Of a DNA stretch of 64,000 bases, positions 1-8,432 are shown in pieces. The stretch comes from UBA4717 sp045577925 (GTDB lineage Bacteria > Bacillota > Clostridia > Oscillospirales > CAG-272): positions 1 through 64,000 of the forward strand of contig JAZNJH010000035.1 of assembly GCA_045577925.1 (NCBI GenBank), given 5' to 3'. Both the position numbers and the translations under genes were made by a program. The stretch's first letter is position 1. Each line of letters opens with the position of its first letter. The notes beneath the pieces were generated by a model. It was given only the letters and a program-made list of their open reading frames with translations, was not told where the DNA came from and did no database searches.

Positions 1-375
1 TTCAATACCCGTTTCCAAACAGTGCATAAGAAGAATTGTATTGTTGGGATATAGCTTCAATCCTTCTTTTACAGCAAGATACTTTTGGAAAAGACTTTCA
101 GAGGTAAGTGGGCGCGAAAGAAGAGCTTGACCGTTATTGACTATTTTCCATGCTTCTTCCGTATCATTTGTCCCAAATGTTCCGAACAACACGTCTGTAC
201 TCACGCCAAACACATGGGCTATCGGAACGACTTGCGAGATGTCGGGCATTCCGGTATTATTTTCCCATTTTGAAACAGCTTGAAAAGTAACGCCAAGCTG
301 TTCGGCAAGTTCTTCTTGTGTAAGATTTCTTTCTTTACGTAATCGGCGTATGATCTGCCCCATTGTTTCTTTCAT
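1..375 (-). CDS. XRE-family helix-turn-helix regulator (3' end outside window)
   Basis: The frame is open from an ATG at 375 to the window edge, giving 125 codons of an incomplete gene. Residues about 6-58 form a Cro/C1-type helix-turn-helix, with the recognition stretch LGVTFQAVSKWENN typical of XRE repressors and a Met-Pro-Asp-Ile continuation seen in many clostridial members. A GGAGG ribosome site lies just upstream of the ATG. The C-terminal half is cut off, so the sensor part cannot be judged; the visible part hints at a helical repeat region. The regulated genes are unknown. Confidence 0.85.
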   Translation of the reverse strand, partial: MKETMGQIIRRLRKERNLTQEELAEQLGVTFQAVSKWENNTGMPDISQVVPIAHVFGVSTDVLFGTFGTNDTEEAWKIVNNGQALLSRPLTSESLFQKYLAVKEGLKLYPNNTILLMHCLETGIE

Positions 376-531
376 AATCGAACCTCCATTTTAGGTAATT
401 GGTTTGTGATTACATTATCGCATATTGCTTGCACAAAAAGAAGCGACTTAAAAATGAGTTCGATTCAACTTTGCGTTGAGTTTATTATAACATATAAATG
501 TGTTTATTGCAAGAATGCATTGAAATAAATT

Positions 532-566
532 CAGCCTCGACAGAAAATTACCTGTCGAGGCTTTTA
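532..566 (-). terminator. Intrinsic terminator after the decarboxylase genes
   Basis: A perfect 9-bp stem (CCTCGACAG at 535-543 with CTGTCGAGG at 552-560) has an 8-nt loop. It follows the leftward OadG/OadB genes. The T-rich tract is better on the plus strand, so it may work in both directions. Confidence 0.7.
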
Positions 567-621
567 AACTATTCAAAACTGTCCTTTAGAACCCGAAGCT
601 AAACGAACAGGATTTTTCTCA

Positions 622-774
622 TTATTCTTCGTCTTTCTTCTTACTGAGCTTTCTGCCAATAAAATTAAGCAGATATATCGAGGCAATAAGAATTATCGTT
701 ACGATAAATATTCCAAGCATGCCCTTACCCATAATACCAAGTGAAAGCATAAAGTTTGCTATATTTATATTCAT
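622..774 (-). CDS. OadG-related small subunit of a Na+-translocating decarboxylase
   Basis: This 50-residue ORF has an ATG at 774 and sits 12 bp downstream of the beta-subunit gene. It contains one hydrophobic helix (about residues 17-36) and a lysine- and glutamate-rich tail ending KKKDEE. Gamma subunits (OadG) anchor decarboxylase complexes in the membrane by a single helix; this one is much shorter than classical OadG and fits the group of OadG-related small transporter subunits found next to beta subunits. The role is inferred from size, topology and position. No biotin carrier or carboxyltransferase gene is visible nearby. Confidence 0.7.
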   Translation of the reverse strand: MNINIANFMLSLGIMGKGMLGIFIVTIILIASIYLLNFIGRKLSKKKDEE

Positions 775-786
775 TTTTCTGCCTCC

Positions 787-1926
787 TTACATCTGGCTTA
801 AAATACTGAGTATAAGACCGCCGGCAATAACCGATGCGATCTGACCTGATACGTTTGCACCTGCAGAATGCATCAGAAGGAAGTTGTGAGGATCTTCCTT
901 GAGTCCCATTTTATGAACAACACGAGATGACATCGGGAAAGCCGATATACCGGCGCCGCCTATCATCGGGTTTATCTTCTTCTTTGAGAAGATGTTCATG
1001 ATCTTACCGAGAAGCACGCCTGCTGCTGTATCAAAGATAAACGCAAACAAGCCGAGACCTAAAATAATGAGCGTATCAATAGTCAAGAACTGCTCGCCCT
1101 TCATTGTGAATGCAACGGTTATACCGAGAAGAAGCGTTATAAGCTTGGAAAGCATATTCTGTGCCGCTTCCGAAAGTGAATCGAGCACACCGCACTCACG
1201 GATAAGGTTACCGAACATCAAAAAGCCTACAAGCGCAACGGCACTCGGTGCAAAAAGTCCGGTAATTATCGTTACAACGATCGGGAAGCATATACGTGTA
1301 AGCTTCGGTACTTCCTTACCCTCATATGTCATCTTTATCTGACGTTCCTTTTTGGTCGTCATAAGTCTGATAACCGGCGGCTGTACGATGGGTACAAGCG
1401 CCATGTACGAATATGCCGCTACTATTATAGCCGAAGTAAAGTTACTGTTGAGCGTCTGCGCAACGAATATTGAAGTAGGTCCGTCCGCTGCACCGATTAT
1501 ACCTATCGAAGCCGCATCCTTTATATCGTAACCGAAAAGTGCTGCAAGGCTTAGTGTCATGAATATACCGAACTGAGCCGCCGCTCCGAAGAGCATGAGC
1601 TTCGGGTTGGTAAGAAGCGGACCGAAGTCTATCATCGCACCTATACCGATAAAGAGAAGAAGCGGGAAAAGCTCGCCGTATTCAAGACCGAACTCGAATA
1701 AAACTTCTATCGCGCCATGCGCTTCTCCCTGTGTAAGTACTCCGGAAAAAGGTATGTTTACAAGTATTGCGCCAAATCCCATCGGCAAAAGAAGCGTCGG
1801 TTCCATATCCTTTGCTATCGCAAGGTAGATAAGAAGCGCACCGATAAGCCACATTACTACGTGGTACCATTCGATAGCACCAAAGTACTCAAAAAGCACA
1901 GATATGCTCTGGATTAAAGATGTCAT
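787..1926 (-). CDS. Sodium-ion-translocating decarboxylase, beta subunit
   Basis: The 379-residue membrane protein matches the beta subunits of oxaloacetate, methylmalonyl-CoA and glutaconyl-CoA decarboxylases, which couple decarboxylation of carboxybiotin to Na+ export. Family signatures are GAMIDFGPLLTNP (96-108), GAADGPTSIF (145-154, with Asp148 at the place of the key membrane aspartate) and HSAGANVSGQIAS (343-355). A strong AGGAGG site precedes the ATG. Length is near the usual size. Only the small gamma-like gene follows, so the substrate cannot be told; catalytic subunits must be encoded elsewhere. Confidence 0.92.
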   Translation of the reverse strand: MTSLIQSISVLFEYFGAIEWYHVVMWLIGALLIYLAIAKDMEPTLLLPMGFGAILVNIPFSGVLTQGEAHGAIEVLFEFGLEYGELFPLLLFIGIGAMIDFGPLLTNPKLMLFGAAAQFGIFMTLSLAALFGYDIKDAASIGIIGAADGPTSIFVAQTLNSNFTSAIIVAAYSYMALVPIVQPPVIRLMTTKKERQIKMTYEGKEVPKLTRICFPIVVTIITGLFAPSAVALVGFLMFGNLIRECGVLDSLSEAAQNMLSKLITLLLGITVAFTMKGEQFLTIDTLIILGLGLFAFIFDTAAGVLLGKIMNIFSKKKINPMIGGAGISAFPMSSRVVHKMGLKEDPHNFLLMHSAGANVSGQIASVIAGGLILSILSQM

Positions 1927-1971
1927 TGTTAAACCTCCTGTGGTTTTCTATTCTGGTTTTAAGTTATATGA

Positions 1972-2190
1972 TCATATGATCTTTGCAAGGTACTCACGTC
2001 CGTATTTTTTGCTCAATGCAGTCTTTGGGACCTTCAACCTCTATTTTTTGCACATTCCTTCTGTTCTTCAAAAGTATCACTCCGGCAGATTGATAAATTC
2101 GATAGCGTCAAAGGGTGTCATCTTTTTTGCCTTGTATACTAAGCAAATGAGTAATTTGAAACTGATATTTACATAACCGTCTCCTTTCAT
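1972..2190 (-). pseudogene. Possible decayed small gene (several frame breaks)
   Basis: Reading leftward, a good ribosome site (AAAGGAGA) is followed by ATG and then at once a TAA. In shifted frames the stretch encodes protein-like fragments: ISFKLLICLVYKAKK, MTPFDAIEFINLPE, then FEEQKECAKNRG and finally KKYGREYLAKII before a stop at 1972. Together they would make a protein of roughly 70 residues with at least two frame changes. I do not recognise the family. It may simply be non-coding. Confidence 0.3.
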
Positions 2191-2204
2191 TTTACATTTT
2201 GTTT

Positions 2205-2705
2205 TTATATGTATCTGAGAGATATCTCAGAAAGTATACCGATATGATGTTCTTCGTCTAAAAGAATTCTTTTAAGAAGGTCTGCCATAATGCGGTTATG
2301 TATCTGCGAAAGCACAAGCTTTGTATCGCTTATAAAAGCTCTTTCACGCTCTATGCTTTCGTTTATCACAGCATGCGGGTCAGGCAGGCTTGTGAAGCTT
2401 GCGCGGTGCATGCGGCGGCACGAGCCTGTCAATGTCCTAACGTCCCACTTTCCGCCTGAAAGGAAAAGCAGCTTCCCAAGCAGCTTAAAATGTTTTGATT
2501 CGCTAACAGCTATACAATCCATAATATCCGCAAGATGGGGATAATCGGGTGCCAGTATAATACTCTGAGTTATATACTCATTAACAGAGCAGAGCTTATT
2601 TGCAAGCAGATTATAGAGCATCTGCTTATCATATCTGTTAATCTCTGTTGCAACTATTTCGGGATATTCAAAGTCAAGGCTGCAATTAAGGTTGTATTCG
2701 GCCAT
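2205..2705 (-). CDS. Ferritin-like di-metal protein
   Basis: The 166-residue, mostly helical protein shows two ExxH pairs typical of ferritin-like four-helix bundles: Glu69-x-x-His72 and Glu151-x-x-His154, with candidate ligands Glu43 and one of Glu116/119/121 on the other helices. Such proteins bind two iron or manganese ions and handle oxidants or store metal. It has no close operon partner; the small remnant lies downstream and the permease upstream. Exact activity (rubrerythrin-, bacterioferritin- or catalase-like) cannot be decided; it lacks a rubredoxin domain. Confidence 0.72.
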   Translation of the reverse strand: MAEYNLNCSLDFEYPEIVATEINRYDKQMLYNLLANKLCSVNEYITQSIILAPDYPHLADIMDCIAVSESKHFKLLGKLLFLSGGKWDVRTLTGSCRRMHRASFTSLPDPHAVINESIERERAFISDTKLVLSQIHNRIMADLLKRILLDEEHHIGILSEISLRYI

Positions 2706-2772
2706 AAAAACCTCCGTTTTATGTTTTTATTGCCATTATATTTAACCTTGCTGCTTTTTGTTAAAAGCTTTG

Positions 2773-4170
2773 TTATTCATCCTTTTTATCGGTCCCTTTT
2801 TTGAAAATTGCTCCTATAATCATTATTACGGCAAAAACTATAAGATAGAACAGCACGGGAAATGAAAACTCACCGTTTGCCGCGGCAGTCAGATATGGGG
2901 TGATACCGTGCGCATAAACTGCCGCAAAAATCATAAACAGGCATGCCACAATTGAGATGAGCGGCAGAATAAAGCGTTTGAATACGCCCTCGTCTTTTTC
3001 CTTTATCATCCATGCTATAAATATCGGAATATACATTGCGTATATTGTAACTATCGGCAATTCCGACGAGTCAAAATTGAAAACCCCAAACCAGCCGCTT
3101 GTCAGATTTGCACCGTAAAAATATATGAGCCATGCCGCACATACGAACAGTCCCCATATTGATGAGTTCGTTGTCGTATTTGTTGATTTATCTATCTGAG
3201 AGAAAATTTCGGGTGAGGGGCCCATGCCGCGCGCCGCAATAGCATACATGCCGCGCGTTGATCCTACCATAAGTCCGTTAAGCGTACCAAGACAGGATAT
3301 GACTATACATACATTCAAAAACGTTCCGCCAATGTTACCAAAAATGTTTTTAAAAGCAGTAGTTGCTCCCTCTTCTATCAAAACCGCGTTACTTGCACCA
3401 CCTGCTACACCTATATAATAGAATACGTATGCGCAGACAACTATCACAGAGCCTATCAAAAGGGCAACAGGAAGATTCCTTTTCGGATCTTTAAGTTCAG
3501 CATTTATAGAGGTTGCAACGATCCAGCCCTCGTATGCAAACACAGTTGCCACTATTGCCGCAAAAAGTCCACTGCTGTTTGATGAACCTATTGCCTCACT
3601 TACCACGTTTGTAAAATTATCGGTAAGAGTTCCGTTTGCAAGCCCTGCTATCGTCCCCACTATCGCCATAAGAATGATAGGTATAAGTTTAATAACAGTT
3701 GCGCCTACCTGAAGCTTACCTGCAAGCTTTGGAGAAAGGGCATTTATCGTATATGCCCCCACAAGAAAAAATCCTGCAAGCGCCAGGACTTCGGCCCCAA
3801 CCATGTTCCAGCCAAAAAAAACTCCGAAATATCTTGCAGAAACCCAAGCCAGAACCGAGGTCATGCCCGGATAGTATATATTTGCCATAAACCATGCAAG
3901 ATAATAGCCATATCCTTCCGAACACGTTGCTTCTGCATAGTCAACAATACCGCTTACTTTTTCATATTTAGTTGCCATGACGGCAAACTGAGCAGAGCAA
4001 ACGATCATGAGTATGCCCGTTATAACCCATGCCGCGATTCCGAGAGGCATATTGCCTCCTGTGGCATTAAGCACGTTCTGCGCTTTGAAAAATACCCCTG
4101 ATCCGATTACAGTTCCAACCACCATGCAAATTGCAGTTAACAGGCCGTACTTTTTTGTAAGTTTTTCCAT
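2773..4170 (-). CDS. APC-superfamily amino-acid permease
   Basis: A 465-residue, 12-helix transporter. The N-terminal VVGTVIGSGVFFK (17-29) is the first-helix signature of the amino acid-polyamine-organocation superfamily, and the L-type exchanger subgroup fits best. It probably moves neutral amino acids, perhaps by exchange. The C-terminus is lysine/aspartate-rich and cytoplasmic. The gene stands alone behind a well-formed leftward promoter, so regulation by neighbours cannot be inferred. Confidence 0.88.
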   Translation of the reverse strand: MEKLTKKYGLLTAICMVVGTVIGSGVFFKAQNVLNATGGNMPLGIAAWVITGILMIVCSAQFAVMATKYEKVSGIVDYAEATCSEGYGYYLAWFMANIYYPGMTSVLAWVSARYFGVFFGWNMVGAEVLALAGFFLVGAYTINALSPKLAGKLQVGATVIKLIPIILMAIVGTIAGLANGTLTDNFTNVVSEAIGSSNSSGLFAAIVATVFAYEGWIVATSINAELKDPKRNLPVALLIGSVIVVCAYVFYYIGVAGGASNAVLIEEGATTAFKNIFGNIGGTFLNVCIVISCLGTLNGLMVGSTRGMYAIAARGMGPSPEIFSQIDKSTNTTTNSSIWGLFVCAAWLIYFYGANLTSGWFGVFNFDSSELPIVTIYAMYIPIFIAWMIKEKDEGVFKRFILPLISIVACLFMIFAAVYAHGITPYLTAAANGEFSFPVLFYLIVFAVIMIIGAIFKKGTDKKDE

Positions 4171-4213
4171 ATATTTCTCCTGCTTGGCATTTGTTTATAG
4201 ATTTTTCACTGCC

Positions 4214-4242
4214 ATTATAGCATATTTCAATAAACGTGTAAA
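4214..4242 (-). promoter_or_regulatory. Sigma-A-type promoter for the APC permease
   Basis: On the minus strand TTTACA and TATAAT are separated by 17 bp, 44 bp upstream of the permease ATG. The rest of the 4171-4465 interval holds no convincing gene. Confidence 0.65.
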
Positions 4243-4431
4243 TAAATGCTTAGCCAAAAAACAATATTTACGGATACAGGCATTTTCATTCAGCGTTTTA
4301 CACTTTTTTTGCCATCAGCGCTCATTCATCTTATTTTTTCTGAATATATACTGTATTCTTTAATTTTTACCGTTAAATTATATCACATTTTTCACACAAT
4401 TTCAATAGAATTATAAACTTAGTAACAAAAA

Positions 4432-4463
4432 ATAACAAGCCTCCGCTTTGCGAAGGCTTGTTT
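4432..4463 (-). terminator. Intrinsic terminator of the cell-wall hydrolase gene
   Basis: An AACAAGCCT...AGGCTTGTT stem followed on the minus strand by a T-rich run lies directly behind the hydrolase stop codon. Confidence 0.8.
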
Positions 4464-4465
4464 TA

Positions 4466-5293
4466 TCAGAAAACGTATCCGTTTGCTATATTTTCATTCA
4501 TTGTAACGCCGGCATAGAAGGTTGTGGCATCGGCTACGATCTTGTCATAATCGCCTGCATCTTTAAGGAATCTTAAAACACAGCGGTTATTTATTTCAAA
4601 TCTGCTCTCACGCCACGTTGCGCAAAAATAGTAATAATCGTCGGGAAGAACACTGACTCCGTCGTCAAACACTTCATCAACCGCGGCATAAGCAAGCTCA
4701 CTCGGAGCAGTGCTCTTTATATACGGCGAGGTTGAAAACTGATATACTTTTCCGCTTGCCGTCGTTTTGCTGTCATAAAGTATAGTCTTTATATCGTCAG
4801 GGAAATTCTCACTTTCAAGTCGGTTACGTACTATCTGTGCCACCGCAAGAAGTTCATAATACTTCAGATCGGGATTCTCAAACTGATCTGCCCTTGAGTA
4901 TTTCCCAAGCACTTCAAGCTGTGCCGCCGCCGCTATCATTTCCCTCTCTGCATTCGTTATTTTTATACTGCTTCCCTCTTTTGTTGCTATACCGTACGTC
5001 GTACTCCACGATACGTCTGAGAGAGGCTTGCATAAGTCTCCCGCCACTGCAGGGGATGATACCGACGGTGCGCCTTTTGCAACAATACCGTGAATACCGT
5101 TCGCGCTTGTCGAAACAGGTGCGTCAGATGTATGACTTGACGTTACCACAACACTTGATACAAGAGTTTGTTTGACAACTGTGTTATCAAAATTTACATT
5201 ACCAACAACTCTTGCAGAATTATACAGAGGAAACAATAATAGTATAGCCGCGAATGCTATCAGAATGTAAAACGAACGTTTTATCTCTGTCAT
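4466..5293 (-). CDS. SleB/CwlJ-family cell-wall hydrolase, membrane-anchored
   Basis: A 275-residue protein with an N-terminal membrane segment (about 8-27), a Ser/Thr/Val-rich linker, and a C-terminal Hydrolase_2-type domain from about residue 112. The stretches NAEREMIAAAAQLEVLG and YYELLAVAQIVRNRLESENF match the family core (xxAEA...G...VAAVVxNRV), with the glutamate in QLEVLG as candidate catalytic acid. Relatives are lytic transglycosylases of spore cortex; others act in vegetative wall turnover. Context does not settle which applies here. Confidence 0.8.
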   Translation of the reverse strand: MTEIKRSFYILIAFAAILLLFPLYNSARVVGNVNFDNTVVKQTLVSSVVVTSSHTSDAPVSTSANGIHGIVAKGAPSVSSPAVAGDLCKPLSDVSWSTTYGIATKEGSSIKITNAEREMIAAAAQLEVLGKYSRADQFENPDLKYYELLAVAQIVRNRLESENFPDDIKTILYDSKTTASGKVYQFSTSPYIKSTAPSELAYAAVDEVFDDGVSVLPDDYYYFCATWRESRFEINNRCVLRFLKDAGDYDKIVADATTFYAGVTMNENIANGYVF

Positions 5294-5365
5294 TATTCCA
5301 TCCTTTCCGTCTAAAAAAAGACTGTTTTATTTTGATGAATTCTGTGTGAAAAAATTTCTTTTGTA

Positions 5366-5394
5366 TTGACTTTGAATTTATGTTAAGGTATAAT
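5366..5394 (+). promoter_or_regulatory. Promoter for the PrsA-like gene
   Basis: TTGACT and TATAAT with a 17-bp spacer lie 78 bp before the chosen ATG. Confidence 0.75.
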
Positions 5395-5471
5395 TGTTTT
5401 ATACCGTAATTATCGCTTTTTGATTTTTTGCGGACTACGCTTTGGGCGTAATGCCCGGGAAGGACTATAAA

Positions 5472-6452
5472 ATGTTTAATCTTAATTTAAAAAGAGTCCT
5501 CGCACTTGTTCTGGCTGCCGTATGCCTCTTCTCTCTTTCGGCATGCTCCAAGGACGAAGCATTCGAGGCTCCAGATTACGATGATACCGTGCTCACAATA
5601 GCAGGGCAGGACATCGACTACGAAACTTACAGATATTTTTACCTGTATTTCAAGCAAAGTGCCGATCAGGGTGATGAAACCTATTGGGAAACAAACCCTG
5701 AAGCAGAAGAAACGCTAAAAAAAGACGTTCTGTTCTCGCTTACTCAGTTTGCTACTGTTCACAAGCTCGCTGAAGAAATGAACATCACCGTTTCCGATAC
5801 AGACAAGCAGGGAATCGAGGATACAATTAACGGTTACATTGAAATGTACGGTTCCAAGGAAGAGCTTGAAAAAGCTCTCGCTCAGAGCTTTATGTCAATT
5901 GATCTTTTCAGAAAGTTCAATACATCGACTGTACTTGAAAGTGATATTTACACTAACCTGCTTAATGATGAAACCAAATTTGCCGCAGAAAAGCAGGTAG
6001 CTAGAGAACTTCTCCTTAGCGATGAGTACGTTCGTGCTATGCACATTCTTTACGCAGACAAAGCAACTGCAGAGGCTGTGCTTGAAGAAGCACAAAATGC
6101 AACAGACGATGAATTCTATATTCTCACCCAGAGTGCTGAAGACCCCGGAATGATAGACAATCCTACCGGTTACGTATTCTCTGAAGGTGTAATGGTAGAA
6201 GAATTTGAGCAAGCCGCATTTGCTTTGGAGGAAGGACAGACAAGCGGACTTGTTGAAACCTCTTACGGCTATCACATTATTCGCAGACTCAAAAAGAGCG
6301 AAGAATTTATTGATGAAAATTTTGCAAGTCTTGCCGGCCAGCTTCTTACTGACGCCTACTATTTATACGTAGACGATTATGCTAAGAGCTTTGAAGACAG
6401 CATTGTATACAGTGACATATACGATAAGCTTAATAATTCTACCATAGCTTAA
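5472..6452 (+). CDS. PrsA-like peptidyl-prolyl isomerase lipoprotein
   Basis: I start at 5472 because a GGAAGG site lies just upstream; this gives 326 residues. An export signal ends in the lipobox LSAC, so the mature protein should be a lipid-anchored extracellular foldase. After an N-terminal SurA-like helical region, the stretch from about residue 190 (RAMHILYADKATAEAV ... SYGYHIIRRLKKSEEF) is a parvulin-type rotamase domain. It probably helps fold secreted proteins at the membrane-wall interface. It is a single-gene unit with its own promoter and terminator. Confidence 0.88.
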   Translation: MFNLNLKRVLALVLAAVCLFSLSACSKDEAFEAPDYDDTVLTIAGQDIDYETYRYFYLYFKQSADQGDETYWETNPEAEETLKKDVLFSLTQFATVHKLAEEMNITVSDTDKQGIEDTINGYIEMYGSKEELEKALAQSFMSIDLFRKFNTSTVLESDIYTNLLNDETKFAAEKQVARELLLSDEYVRAMHILYADKATAEAVLEEAQNATDDEFYILTQSAEDPGMIDNPTGYVFSEGVMVEEFEQAAFALEEGQTSGLVETSYGYHIIRRLKKSEEFIDENFASLAGQLLTDAYYLYVDDYAKSFEDSIVYSDIYDKLNNSTIA

Positions 6453-6464
6453 ATTAAAGCTTTG

Positions 6465-6497
6465 AAACAGGGGAGCGCAAGCTTCCCTGTTTTTTTA
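6465..6497. terminator. Bidirectional terminator between prsA-like gene and mrnC
   Basis: AAACAGGG and CCCTGTTT form a stem followed by seven Ts on the plus strand; it separates two convergent genes. Confidence 0.8.
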
Positions 6498-6887
6498 TAC
6501 AATCTCTACGTCAGCATATGCAAGCGAAAACAGTTCTTTTATTCGCTCGCTTTGCCCCGAGAGATACAGGTATCCGAAAAGCGATTCAAATCCCGTTGCA
6601 CGTCTGTACTCAAGCGCGCTTGCGCTTTTTGGGGTTTTAGCTGTATGCGTATTCCTGCCGCGCTTGTAATAAAATAATTCTTCTTCTGTAAGAATCGGCT
6701 CAATCTTCTCAAATGCCGCGCTTTGCGCGCCGGCCTTAACAAACGAAAGAGCATTTTTGTTAAGCGTGGCGCTGTCATATATTTTTTTGGATAAAAGAAG
6801 ATTTCTAACCTCCAGCTCAATAACGCAATCACCAATGTAAGCAAGGGCTATGCCGTTCATATTTTTGTAGTCTGTGACATAAGCCAT
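6495..6887 (-). CDS. mrnC: Mini-ribonuclease III
   Basis: At 130 residues this is the usual length for Mini-III, an RNase III catalytic domain without a dsRNA-binding domain that matures 23S rRNA. The first catalytic motif YIGDCVIELEVR (17-28) carries Asp20, and the second signature RGRNTHTAKTPKSA followed by YRRATGFESLFGYLYLSG is typical. It is often next to cysS in Firmicutes, but not here. It stands alone and converges with the PrsA-like gene. Confidence 0.93.
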   Translation of the reverse strand: MAYVTDYKNMNGIALAYIGDCVIELEVRNLLLSKKIYDSATLNKNALSFVKAGAQSAAFEKIEPILTEEELFYYKRGRNTHTAKTPKSASALEYRRATGFESLFGYLYLSGQSERIKELFSLAYADVEIV

Positions 6888-7249
6888 AGTCGCTTCTTTT
6901 CTCCCCTGAATTTATATGTAAAAATGCACAAAACGTCTCAAGATCCTCTAAAATAGGCATTTTTTGTGACGGCCGTGTCCATTGTAACAAATATTGAAAC
7001 TCATTTCAACAATCATTATTTACAAATTTTATCCATCTAATCAGTTGTCATTTGTGAATTTATAACAAAGCAAAAGGCCGCAAACTCAAACACTTTTTAC
7101 CATTAATTTACATTTTTGTGCATTTATTATAAAGCGCGTGTTCTGCTAAATATACTCTCAAAAAATTCATATTTGATTAGCTTGTTCCTTGCTTTTTATT
7201 CTATTATATTACAGCAAAAAGGCGAATCTCTTCGTAATATGTAAGTAAA
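6888..7249. other. Gene-free interval
   Basis: About 360 bp of A+T-rich DNA between mrnC and the next terminator. I see no ORF above 60 codons, no tRNA and no clear hairpin. It should hold the leftward mrnC promoter, but no box pair is convincing enough to place. Confidence 0.5.
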
Positions 7250-7280
7250 CAAAAAAACCTCTCGTCTAAAGAGAGGTTAT
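7250..7280 (-). terminator. Terminator of the rluB/dac cluster
   Basis: AACCTCTC and GAGAGGTT form an 8-bp stem followed on the minus strand by seven Ts, just after the last gene of the leftward cluster. Confidence 0.85.
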
Positions 7281-7300
7281 ATTCTTATTTGTCTGAAAAA

Positions 7301-7690
7301 TCACTCTGACTTCCCGCCACACTTATGTTCAAATGCATCTGTGAGATCTATAAAAAGCTTACCTTCAGAGTCCTCCATAAAGCCGACAGCCTTTACAATG
7401 GGCTTTACTTCTCCCATGTAGTAGACTTTTTTTATACCGCACAGGTCTATGAAATTAAGTGTCGCTCTGGCCATTATGAACATAGCTTCAAAATCATCTG
7501 TTCCGGGAGCATACACAAGCTCCTTTATGTATCCTGCGTCTTCCTTCATAACGAACTGACATACGCCGAGAAGCTCTCCTGTTTCAGTCGTTGCCGAATA
7601 CGCAAGCATATCTGCATCGTATTCTGTATTGCAAAGAGCACATATGCGCTCCTGATCAACTTTTGTTTGAACGGGTTTTATCTGAAACAT
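7301..7690 (-). CDS. GNAT-like acetyltransferase-fold protein
   Basis: I prefer the ATG at 7690 (129 residues), which has AAAGGA at good spacing; an upstream ATG at 7708 would overlap the synthase gene. The central pattern GELLGVCQFVMKEDAGYIKEL followed by FEAMFIMARATLNFIDLCG resembles beta4-alpha3 of GNAT N-acetyltransferases, although the Q/RxxGxG/A acetyl-CoA loop is not clear. Cys residues near the start (CALCNTEYD) are notable. Substrate unknown. It is the last gene of the leftward unit. Confidence 0.6.
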   Translation of the reverse strand: MFQIKPVQTKVDQERICALCNTEYDADMLAYSATTETGELLGVCQFVMKEDAGYIKELVYAPGTDDFEAMFIMARATLNFIDLCGIKKVYYMGEVKPIVKAVGFMEDSEGKLFIDLTDAFEHKCGGKSE

Positions 7691-7694
7691 AACA

Positions 7695-8432
7695 TCAATT
7701 CCTTTCATCGCTTTTCACAAGCGATCTTAAATATTTCACTTCTTCGCGGGTAAGATAACGCCACTTACCCGTCTGAAGCTTGCCGAGCATTATCTGCCCC
7801 TCGCTTACTCTTTTAAGGCTGATAACCGTAAGCTCGCACAGCTCGCACATCTTGCGTATCTGCCTGTTTCTGCCCTCGCAAAGCTCCATTTTAAGAAGAG
7901 TCGAGTCTTCACTTTCGCTCATCTTTGTAACCTTAACAGGCTTTATTATGTAGCCGTCGATCTCAAGCTCAGACGACAGCTTTTTTATTATTTCCTTATT
8001 TACAGTTCCCTTTACTCTGACAAGATAAACCTTTATTATCTCATGGCTGGGATGCGTAAGCGTATTTGTAAGCTCACCGTCATCCGTACATAGCAAAAGT
8101 CCTTCTGAATACATATCAAGTCTGCCAACAGGGTATACACGCGAGTCAACGTCAGCAAGCAGCTCTGAAACGCATTTGCGCCCACGCTCGTCCGACATCG
8201 TCGTAACGTAACCGCGGGGTTTATTGAGCATAACGTAGGTCTTGTGCGCCTTCTTGGCACGAACCTTTCTTCCTTTATATGTTATAACGTCACGCTCAGG
8301 ATCTATTTTCTGACCAATAAGCGCCGGCTCTCCGTTAATTTTTATATTTCCAAGCTCGATCTCTTTTTCGGCAGCACGGCGGCTCATAAGTCCGCAGTCT
8401 GATATATATTTCTGTATTCTCATCTCTGTCAA
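7695..8432 (-). CDS. rluB: RluB/RsuA-family pseudouridine synthase
   Basis: A 245-residue enzyme with an N-terminal S4 RNA-binding domain (about 1-60, RIQKYISDCGLMSRRAAE) and the catalytic domain with GRLDMYSEGLLL, where Asp106 is the nucleophile-like residue. The NKPRGYVTT (70-78) and EGRNRQIRKM motifs are family marks. It should isomerise a uridine in 23S rRNA; RluB versus RsuA cannot be fully separated, but next to scpA/scpB in Firmicutes the RluB type is usual. Its start overlaps the 3' end of the carboxypeptidase gene by 4 bp. Confidence 0.9.
   Translation of the reverse strand: MTEMRIQKYISDCGLMSRRAAEKEIELGNIKINGEPALIGQKIDPERDVITYKGRKVRAKKAHKTYVMLNKPRGYVTTMSDERGRKCVSELLADVDSRVYPVGRLDMYSEGLLLCTDDGELTNTLTHPSHEIIKVYLVRVKGTVNKEIIKKLSSELEIDGYIIKPVKVTKMSESEDSTLLKMELCEGRNRQIRKMCELCELTVISLKRVSEGQIMLGKLQTGKWRYLTREEVKYLRSLVKSDERN

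Noticed and set aside
992..1342. Plus-strand ORF of 116 codons inside the decarboxylase beta gene
   Set aside because: It is antisense to a well-supported gene, has no ribosome site and gives no family-like protein. The same applies to the other long opposite-strand ORFs within lon, galM, engB, topoisomerase and GH2 regions.
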